From: Methanosarcinales archaeon
GTDB lineage: Archaea > Halobacteriota > Methanosarcinia > Methanosarcinales > EX4572-44
Direction: 5' to 3'
Length of the DNA: 9,456 nt
Assembly (NCBI GenBank): GCA_004212095.1
Contig: RXIJ01000014.1
Span: forward strand, 1 to 9,456
In this document: in pieces, positions 1-5,077 of the stretch
Numbering within the stretch: the stretch's first letter is position 1
How the letters are laid out: every line of letters begins with the position of its first letter
Notes under the pieces: generated by a model
What the model was told of the DNA's origin: nothing
Databases searched by the model: none
Seen by the model: the letters and a program-made list of their open reading frames with translations, nothing else
Program-made: the position numbers and the translations under genes

Positions 1-368
1 TCAAAACATATTTCATACTATGTCATCCTTCACTGCTTTTGCACTTCGAGAAGAATATAAACGGCTCGCACTTATTGTTTATAGGGACAAAGGTTACTTT
101 GGGGCGCATCCGAATGGATAATAATGCAACTATGCAAAAGAGGTGTGAGAGACGCCCAATAGGCATAAGGGATGTACTTAGAAACAAACGAATCAATCAC
201 ACAAGAGCAAAGTGTGAACGGATTTGTGCTGTTGTGAAAACCGTGTTTGGGTCCGGGAGGGTAAAAGTGACCACAGTGGTAAGAACAGGGGTTAAAATGA
301 TGTTTACTGCTATGGATTATAATTTGTATCAGTTGTGCACATTGAAAAAGAAAGGCATCATACAATGA
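1..368 (+). pseudogene. IS5-family transposase, 3' relic (frameshifted, cut by window edge)
   Basis: C-terminal part of a DDE transposase of the IS5 type. At 77-118 one frame reads VYRDKGYFGAHPNG, which matches the region around the second catalytic Asp (codon 86-88); that frame then hits stops. The protein continues in another frame from about 119: PIGIRDVLRNKRI, then CERICAVVKTVFGSGRVKV, then FTAMDYNLYQLCTLKKKGI, ending at the stop at 366-368. The Glu at 216-218 sits where the last catalytic acid of the family lies (usual context GERPFAV). The frameshift near 119-125 and loss of the N-terminal half at or before the window edge mean it cannot encode an active enzyme. The opposite-strand open frame here is a shadow. 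I rely on motif recognition, not a search; the IS5 assignment is fairly safe, the subgroup is not. Confidence 0.72.
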
Positions 369-600
369 TTAGCGGTAGCTATTATTAAATATGGAAAAAA
401 TTGGGGAATATGAAATTAAATAAACCTAAAATGGGAAATAAATGGCAAAATTATGTCAAATAAAGGGATTTGTGGGATTGAAGTAGAAAAATTGAAGTTA
501 AAAGGAATTCTCTATACACTTGTGGCGTTTTCAGGTTTGAAGTAAGAATTACTATTATTAACTTTTCAACGATTAATCCCCTATTTATCTATCTCCTAAC
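369..600. other. AT-rich non-coding stretch
   Basis: No plausible gene on either strand; stops are frequent in all frames and the longest runs are a few codons. It lies between the IS5 relic and the hairpins behind fae-hps. The right end of the insertion sequence may lie inside it, but no terminal inverted repeat can be fixed because the left end is outside the window. Confidence 0.5.
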
Positions 601-601
601 G

Positions 602-647
602 CACAACATCGTTGTGTGGAAAAACTCTCGATTACGCAGTAATCGAG
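602..647 (-). terminator. Tandem hairpins behind fae-hps, likely terminator
   Basis: Perfect 9-bp stem CTCGATTAC/GTAATCGAG at 627-635 and 639-647 with a 3-base loop, starting one base beyond the fae-hps stop codon. In the minus-strand reading direction it is followed by a five-T run (620-624) and then a second perfect 6-bp stem, CACAAC/GTTGTG, at 602-607 and 611-616 with a 3-base loop. Hairpin plus T-run directly behind a stop codon fits transcript termination or 3'-end protection. Archaeal terminators often rely on T-runs alone, so the hairpins may mainly stabilise the mRNA. Confidence 0.65.
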
Positions 648-648
648 T

Positions 649-1851
649 TCAGAAATCGGTCATTATGCGGTACTGGTCAATTTCTGGTTTTTTCATGTGT
701 TCGAGGAATTGTTCTGTTTTGAGTCTTACATCTTTTGCTTTGGTAATATCCCGACCGACTACAATAATGTCTGCACCTGCTGCAAGAGCCTCGTCTACAG
801 TATGATCGCTTGGTTTTAGTTTATCTATACGTATGCCTCCTGCGACTGCCACAAGTATTTTTCCTGATATTTTCTTGATTTTTTGTATGCTGTCCCAACC
901 TGTTGTAACCGTGTTCTCAAGGTCTATAGCCCTATGCAATTCAACGATGTTTGGCTTTACAGAAAGGTTGTCTATCAGCCCTGCCGCATCTTTCACATTT
1001 AACATATCAATGACTGAATAAATACCTGTCTTTTTGGCTTCTTTAATTGCTTTTTCAATCGTCGATGTTGGGGCAAGACCTGAAATTACCACTGCATCTG
1101 CTGTTGCGTCTGCTGCCATGCGTACTTCAAGATTGCCAGTATCAAGAGTTTTTAGATCCGCCACAATAAACGGATTATTACGTGCTTCACGTATTTTTTC
1201 TATCACATCCACACCATATCGTTTGATAAGCGGCGTTCCTGCTTCGATTATAAGATGATCGCTTTGTGGCATCTCTTTTAGTATTTGCTGCACGTAGTCT
1301 ATATCAGGTACGTCGATTGCTACCTGCAGATATGGCGGGTCCCAGAGCCTTGTCACCTTAAAGCCCATTACAGGGTGCTCTGCCCTATTCTTTTCATCAA
1401 GCACCGTATTAATGCTTGGAAATTGTTCCATTGCCCTCTGTATTGCAAGCTTGGTTGCACCATAATTATATCGATATATCTTGCTGTAATCTTTAGCATC
1501 AGGGTGTATGAACACACTTGCAATTACCACCCACTCTTCTGCTTTATCTTGTGGTATCAGTTCCTCCTCCACGGAATCTGCTATTGCAAGTGCTACAGCA
1601 TTCTGAGCAGGACCAAAGATCTGGTTTACCTGCTCTGTTTTTTTCATTGTTACCTTTGGCACGATGAGAGTTGCTGGCTTAGTTAAAAGATTTGGCCGTA
1701 TTACAGACAGTACAGGTGTGTGACCTGCCGACAATTGCGTCATGCCTGCTGCAAAGGCACTGCCCGCCGGGCCATTTTTGTCGCCTATAATCAGGTCGAT
1801 GTGTGCAAGTTCCGGTGCCGATCCAATAAGTGCTTCTCCTATTAAAAACAA
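649..1851 (-). CDS. fae-hps: Bifunctional formaldehyde-activating enzyme / 3-hexulose-6-phosphate synthase
   Basis: A 400-residue cytoplasmic fusion. Residues about 1-163 are Fae, which condenses formaldehyde with tetrahydromethanopterin to methylene-H4MPT; seen are the start FLIGEALIGSAPELAHIDL with the conserved His17 and IYRYNYGATKLAI at 125-137. Residues about 164-400 are Hps, an orotidine-phosphate-decarboxylase-like barrel, with DLKTLD at 232-237, AGG at 337-339, VGR at 365-367 and the family-typical end KPEIDQYRIMTDF. Length matches Methanosarcina-type fusions (about 390-400). In archaea Hps mostly runs backwards, splitting hexulose-6-phosphate into ribulose-5-phosphate (pentose supply) and formaldehyde, which Fae captures. 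The start is TTG at 1849-1851: it lies exactly where family members begin, has an AGAGGT ribosome site 9 bases upstream, and no in-frame ATG lies nearby. It follows the tRNA-Arg on the same strand and has its own TATA-like element. Confidence 0.95.
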   Translation of the reverse strand: MFLIGEALIGSAPELAHIDLIIGDKNGPAGSAFAAGMTQLSAGHTPVLSVIRPNLLTKPATLIVPKVTMKKTEQVNQIFGPAQNAVALAIADSVEEELIPQDKAEEWVVIASVFIHPDAKDYSKIYRYNYGATKLAIQRAMEQFPSINTVLDEKNRAEHPVMGFKVTRLWDPPYLQVAIDVPDIDYVQQILKEMPQSDHLIIEAGTPLIKRYGVDVIEKIREARNNPFIVADLKTLDTGNLEVRMAADATADAVVISGLAPTSTIEKAIKEAKKTGIYSVIDMLNVKDAAGLIDNLSVKPNIVELHRAIDLENTVTTGWDSIQKIKKISGKILVAVAGGIRIDKLKPSDHTVDEALAAGADIIVVGRDITKAKDVRLKTEQFLEHMKKPEIDQYRIMTDF

Positions 1852-1860
1852 GATTATAAA

Positions 1861-1866
1861 ACCTCT
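1861..1866 (-). promoter_or_regulatory. Ribosome binding site deciding the TTG start of fae-hps
   Basis: AGAGGT on the minus strand, nine bases before TTG at 1851. It supports the non-ATG start that the family alignment also asks for. Confidence 0.6.
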
Positions 1867-1888
1867 GTAATCTAAATAGGCTGTGGAG

Positions 1889-1903
1889 TATTTATTTATT
1901 TCG
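1889..1903 (-). promoter_or_regulatory. Putative archaeal promoter of fae-hps
   Basis: On the minus strand a purine-rich CGAA is followed by ATAAATAAATA, like a BRE plus TATA box. A transcript starting about 22-25 bases downstream would have a leader of roughly 15 bases, enough to hold the AGAGGT site. The AT-rich surroundings make such matches common, so this is tentative. Read-through from the tRNA gene is an alternative. Confidence 0.45.
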
Positions 1904-1917
1904 TATAGAATTTGATG

Positions 1918-1991
1918 CGGGCTCGCCGGGATTCGAACCCGGGCTTCAGGCTCCGGAGGCCTGTGTGCTATCCAGACTATACTACGAGCCC
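1918..1991 (-). tRNA. tRNA-Arg (anticodon CCG)
   Basis: Folded by eye into a full cloverleaf: acceptor stem GGGCTCG/CGAGCCC (7 bp), anticodon stem CAGGC/GCCTG with loop CTCCGGA giving anticodon CCG (reads codon CGG), short 4-base variable region, T arm CCGGG-TTCGAAT-CCCGG, discriminator G. CCA is not encoded (the next bases are CAT). There is no intron. The D stem is weak, with one A-C mismatch and a G-U pair in the usual alignment, while the GG of the D loop is present. It lies 66 bases upstream of fae-hps on the same strand. Confidence 0.93.
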
Positions 1992-2631
1992 AATTTCAGT
2001 GGACAGTTTTTTTGCTGTTATCAGTTACGATCAGGATTTTTTTGAATTTTTTAAGGGACTGTAAAAATAAAACCCAAACTTTGCCGATCTTTCTGTCGCA
2101 ATACAACTCAATAATTCAAAAATCTTCTAAGAATGGATTTTTTAATAGGATTGTGTAATGGAACTGCAACACTTGTCTATTCTCTCTGCATGAATATATG
2201 ACTGCCTCTTCGCCGTATTATAATAAAACCCATATTATTTAATGATCTAATAGTTTTTTTTGCCAGACACTGAAGGAATTTTATGCACTGGCAACTTCTA
2301 CCTTATATACTTTTGAATATGTCAGTGCCTGTTCTTGAGTCACTTCAAGAACCAGTTGAATAGCTTCTTTAATTTGAGTCTGTAATTATTTAAACGTATG
2401 TGTTTAGCTGATATAAAAACCATGAGAGTTCACAAGATTAACACAAGAAATTGGAATTAATATGGGACAAAGTAGTAATGAAGTCATTGCATATTGATTT
2501 TTCGATAAATCAATTATACAGATGCTAAAATTGAATATTTCGATGGGTTGAAAGATTTGATGGGTTGATAGGTACTTGAATCATCACAAAAATATTATTT
2601 TGTTTTTGTAATGGTTTATCGTGTGTTATAT
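1992..2631. other. Long intergenic stretch without a recognisable gene
   Basis: AT-rich DNA between the divergent tRNA-Arg/fae-hps unit and the mcr promoter. Only very short open stretches exist on either strand (for example 2281-2385 on the minus strand, with no start codon). It holds three inverted repeats: TTGCCAG/CTGGCAA at 2260-2266 and 2288-2294; GTTCTTGA/TCAAGAAC at 2331-2338 and 2345-2352; ATTGATTT/AAATCAAT at 2493-2500 and 2507-2514. The 10-base word GATGGGTTGA occurs at 2542 and again at 2559. No known riboswitch, box C/D RNA or CRISPR repeat was recognised. Confidence 0.5.
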
Positions 2632-2660
2632 CGAAACTCTTAAATACATAGCGTATATAA
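2632..2660 (+). promoter_or_regulatory. Putative BRE/TATA promoter of the mcrBGA operon
   Basis: CGAAA at 2632-2636 followed by CTTAAATA at 2639-2646 resembles an archaeal BRE plus TATA box; a second TATA-like word, GTATATAA, lies at 2653-2660. Initiation about 25 bases downstream would give an mcrB leader of roughly 110-130 bases. No other promoter-like element stands closer to mcrB. The exact start site is inferred. Confidence 0.5.
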
Positions 2661-2711
2661 CTGGTATATGTTAAGAACCATGAATTGAGTAGATATGGAA
2701 TCTTGACAAAC

Positions 2712-2736
2712 GAACACCTCCTTGATAATTGTGTTC
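2712..2736 (+). promoter_or_regulatory. Hairpin in the mcrB leader carrying an anti-Shine-Dalgarno-like word
   Basis: GAACAC (2712-2717) pairs with GTGTTC (2731-2736). The segment CACCTCCT at 2715-2722 has the sequence of the 3' tail of 16S rRNA and includes CCTCC, complementary to the mcrB ribosome site GGAGG at 2782-2786. The two pairings could compete. Regulatory function is inferred only. Confidence 0.3.
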
Positions 2737-2781
2737 TATGCCATGGAAGCTTGACGATGGTTTCTTAAAAAACTAAATAAT

Positions 2782-2786
2782 GGAGG
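2782..2786 (+). promoter_or_regulatory. Ribosome binding site of mcrB
   Basis: GGAGG ten bases before the ATG at 2797. The strong site and lack of an upstream in-frame alternative fix the start. Confidence 0.8.
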
Positions 2787-2796
2787 AAAAAACTAA

Positions 2797-4200
2797 ATGG
2801 CCTATCTAACTGAAAAAATAGATCTATACAATGATAGAGGTCAGGTGCTAGAATCAGGCATTCCACTGGAAGCTGTAACACCTGTCCAGAACCCAGCCGT
2901 TAGAGAGATTGCAGATACTTTTAAACGCTCTATAGCAATAAATCTTGCAGGTGCCCAGAAGGCGCTCTCAACCGGACACTATGCCAACGAGTATATCCAT
3001 CTACCTGATATACCAAACAAAGCGGATTTACCAATAAAGAGTGGTCCGTATGGCAAGCCAAAAGCAGTAAGAACACGCACATGGGATGTACCTTTAGTTG
3101 ATAATGCAGACAAACTTGCAGCTAAACTTAAAGATAAACTGCAGGTCGATGCAGGCGATGGTACAATAGTTAACATAATGAAAAAAGGTGCTATGTTCTA
3201 TGTTAAGCCATCCGAGAAGCTGTGCACATCCGGTATTGAATATACTGGTGCACTGACAGCAACTGCCCAGGCAATGACCGATCTTGTGATGGAAGAGTTT
3301 GATGACATACTTGATTTCCATGCAGCACCACTTGTACATGCAGCATTCTATGGCAGATACCCTTCAACGTACGAGTTTATGGGTGGAAATGTCATTTCAC
3401 TGCTTGCAGCAAGCTGTGCTAACGAAGGACCAGGATTTTCCCTGCGAAACCTGATGATAAACCATATTGTAGCTATAACACAAAGAAGAACGATGGAATC
3501 AATGGCACTCAGCTCAACCCTCGAAGCTATTTCCCATCTTGAAATGGGTGATGCAATCGGTCGATGGAGACGTTGGCAATCTCTCGTGTATGCATACCAG
3601 GGATTAAATGCCAATAATCTTGTATACGACCTTGTAAAAGAATGTGGAAGCGGTACTACAGGCGATGTGGTCGGAGCACTAGTTGGAAGAGCACTCGATG
3701 ATAAAGTTATCAAAGTGCTTAAGACACTCCCATCCGGCTTTAAGTTCTACACTGCACTTGATCCATCGCTATGGAATGCCTATGCTTGCGCAGGAACATC
3801 AGCAGCAGTTATTGTCAACCAGGGTGCAGCAAGAGCAGCACAGGGTGCTGGTTCAACAGTTTTGTACTTTAACGACATGCTCGATCATGAGACCGGACTG
3901 CCATCTGCAGGATATGGTGATGCTGTTGGTAATGGTATCGCGCTGTCCTTCTTCAGCCATTCTATCTATGGTGGAGGAAGCCCGGGTGTGTTCCATGGAA
4001 ACCATATTGTAACCAGGCACTCCAAAGGATTTTTAATACCAGCTTTAACAGCAGCAGTAGCACTTGATGCAGGCACAGCAGTATACGGACCTGAGGCAAC
4101 ATCAGGACTTGTAGGAGATATATTTGGTGAAATAGATCTTATTAGAAAGCCAATGGAATCAATTGCAAAATCAGCAGCAGGAATAAAGAATAAGTTCTAA
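2797..4200 (+). CDS. mcrB: Alkyl/methyl-coenzyme M reductase, beta subunit (divergent)
   Basis: Beta subunit of the F430-containing coenzyme M reductase, cytoplasmic, partner of McrA and McrG in an alpha2-beta2-gamma2 complex. The N-terminal domain shows DLYNDRGQVLESG and the C-terminal helical domain shows GFSLRNLMINH (213-223), YQGLNANNLVYD (267-278), YFNDMLDHETGLP (357-369) and SFFSHSIYGGGSPGVF (384-399). The active-site residues corresponding to methanogen His364, Tyr367 and His379 are kept as His388, Tyr391 and His403. It is 467 residues long against roughly 435-445 in methanogens; the main extra segment is at about 61-95, which replaces a glycine-rich loop with a longer Pro/Lys/Tyr-containing one. 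It is first in the operon with mcrG 13 bases downstream; mcrD and mcrC, usual in methanogen operons, are absent. Family certain; substrate (ethane or other short alkane rather than methane) inferred. Confidence 0.95.
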   Translation: MAYLTEKIDLYNDRGQVLESGIPLEAVTPVQNPAVREIADTFKRSIAINLAGAQKALSTGHYANEYIHLPDIPNKADLPIKSGPYGKPKAVRTRTWDVPLVDNADKLAAKLKDKLQVDAGDGTIVNIMKKGAMFYVKPSEKLCTSGIEYTGALTATAQAMTDLVMEEFDDILDFHAAPLVHAAFYGRYPSTYEFMGGNVISLLAASCANEGPGFSLRNLMINHIVAITQRRTMESMALSSTLEAISHLEMGDAIGRWRRWQSLVYAYQGLNANNLVYDLVKECGSGTTGDVVGALVGRALDDKVIKVLKTLPSGFKFYTALDPSLWNAYACAGTSAAVIVNQGAARAAQGAGSTVLYFNDMLDHETGLPSAGYGDAVGNGIALSFFSHSIYGGGSPGVFHGNHIVTRHSKGFLIPALTAAVALDAGTAVYGPEATSGLVGDIFGEIDLIRKPMESIAKSAAGIKNKF

Positions 4201-4209
4201 GGAAGTGAT
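4201..4209 (+). promoter_or_regulatory. Ribosome binding site of mcrG, contains a false GTG start
   Basis: GGAAGTGAT immediately after the mcrB stop is one mismatch away from a full Shine-Dalgarno sequence and lies four bases before ATG at 4214. The GTG at 4205 is part of this site, so ATG 4214 is the likely start. Confidence 0.65.
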
Positions 4210-4213
4210 AAAA

Positions 4214-5062
4214 ATGGCAAAATATGAAAGACAATACTATAATAAAGGGGACCAAATCTCTCGAAACAGGCAGCGAATCCTGGATCCAAAGACAAAACTT
4301 GAAAAGCTTCGAACGATACCTGATGAAGGTTTTTTGAGCATACTTGGACACAGGAACTTTGGAGAAGCATATAAAGCTGTGCACCCGCCACTAAGTGAGC
4401 TTGGTGAGCCAGATGATCCAATGCGAGATCTCGTGCCACCAACAGAGGGAGCAAAAGCAGGTGATAAGATGGATACCCTCGTTATGACAGATTCAGTCTA
4501 TGATGCCCCAATCGCAGTATACCTGCGTGCATGGCTGCTGCATAACAGAGCTCGCGGTCTTGATACAGGCTGCTATTCCGGTCGAAACACGGTTGAGATG
4601 AGAGCCCGAGACCTTGAAGATATAGGCAGGTTGCTACTTGAAACAGAGGTATGCGATGTAAGAAGAAACCACCTTCGCCAGATGACATGCACAGGACACA
4701 GCTGCCGACTTGATCAGGACGGTTTGATGTTTGATGCAGTGCGTCGAACAAAGATGGAAGGCACAGATGTTGTATATGTCAAAAGCGGTTTTGGTATTTC
4801 ACTTGATAAGCCAGTAAACATCGGTAAAGGAGTTTCAGATGAAGAACTTAAAAAGAGGTCTTCGATCTACCGATACGATAACATACCAAATCTCTTGCTT
4901 GAAGATGTAATCGATCCTAAACCAGATGAAGAGGTAAGTGAGACTACCCAATGGGGTAGACGAATCATGCGCCAAAGATTATATGGAAATCTGAATCCGG
5001 AGTTAATCAAAAACGATGCGTATGAAAACCTTGAACAATTAGAACTGAAACCAAGATACTAA
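4214..5062 (+). CDS. mcrG: Alkyl/methyl-coenzyme M reductase, gamma subunit (divergent)
   Basis: Gamma subunit of the nickel reductase. Seen: YERQYYNKGDQISRNRQRIL at the start, LEKLRTIPDEGFLSILGHR (29-47), HPPLSELGEPDDPMRD (57-72), and SGRNTVEMRARDLED (122-136). Arg124 corresponds to methanogen gamma-Arg120, which binds the sulfonate of coenzyme M, so the CoM site is kept. Later motifs are GHSCRLDQDGLMFD (161-174) and KRSSIYRYDNI (214-224). From the ATG at 4214 it is 282 residues, longer than the roughly 250 of methanogens; most of the excess is a charged C-terminal tail from about residue 251 (MRQRLYGNL... to ELKPRY), plus small insertions. It sits between mcrB and mcrA with tight spacing, so translation is probably coupled. 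Family assignment is firm; the tail's role is unknown. Confidence 0.94.
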   Translation: MAKYERQYYNKGDQISRNRQRILDPKTKLEKLRTIPDEGFLSILGHRNFGEAYKAVHPPLSELGEPDDPMRDLVPPTEGAKAGDKMDTLVMTDSVYDAPIAVYLRAWLLHNRARGLDTGCYSGRNTVEMRARDLEDIGRLLLETEVCDVRRNHLRQMTCTGHSCRLDQDGLMFDAVRRTKMEGTDVVYVKSGFGISLDKPVNIGKGVSDEELKKRSSIYRYDNIPNLLLEDVIDPKPDEEVSETTQWGRRIMRQRLYGNLNPELIKNDAYENLEQLELKPRY

Positions 5063-5065
5063 AAC

Positions 5066-5072
5066 GGGGTGA
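5066..5072 (+). promoter_or_regulatory. Ribosome binding site of mcrA, contains a false GTG start
   Basis: GGGGTGA three bases after the mcrG stop and five bases before ATG at 5078. The GTG at 5069 belongs to the site, so mcrA most likely starts at 5078 and not at 5069. Confidence 0.65.
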
Positions 5073-5077
5073 AAAAT

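Noticed and set aside
72..365. 97-residue open frame on the minus strand
   Set aside because: Antisense shadow of the IS5 transposase relic, whose plus-strand reading shows clear family motifs.
1285..1686. 133-residue plus-strand frame inside fae-hps
   Set aside because: Opposite-strand shadow of a well-supported gene; Cys/Tyr/Leu-rich with no recognisable motif.
2281..2385. Open minus-strand stretch ending EQALTYSKVYKVEVASA
   Set aside because: Only about 34 codons, no start codon after the upstream stop, no family recognised.
1992..2796. CRISPR array or box C/D RNA
   Set aside because: Repeats are only two copies of a 10-mer and isolated hairpins; no regular spacer pattern and no paired C and D boxes.
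3094..3713. Minus-strand frames within mcrB
   Set aside because: Shadows of mcrB, no ribosome site or family signal.
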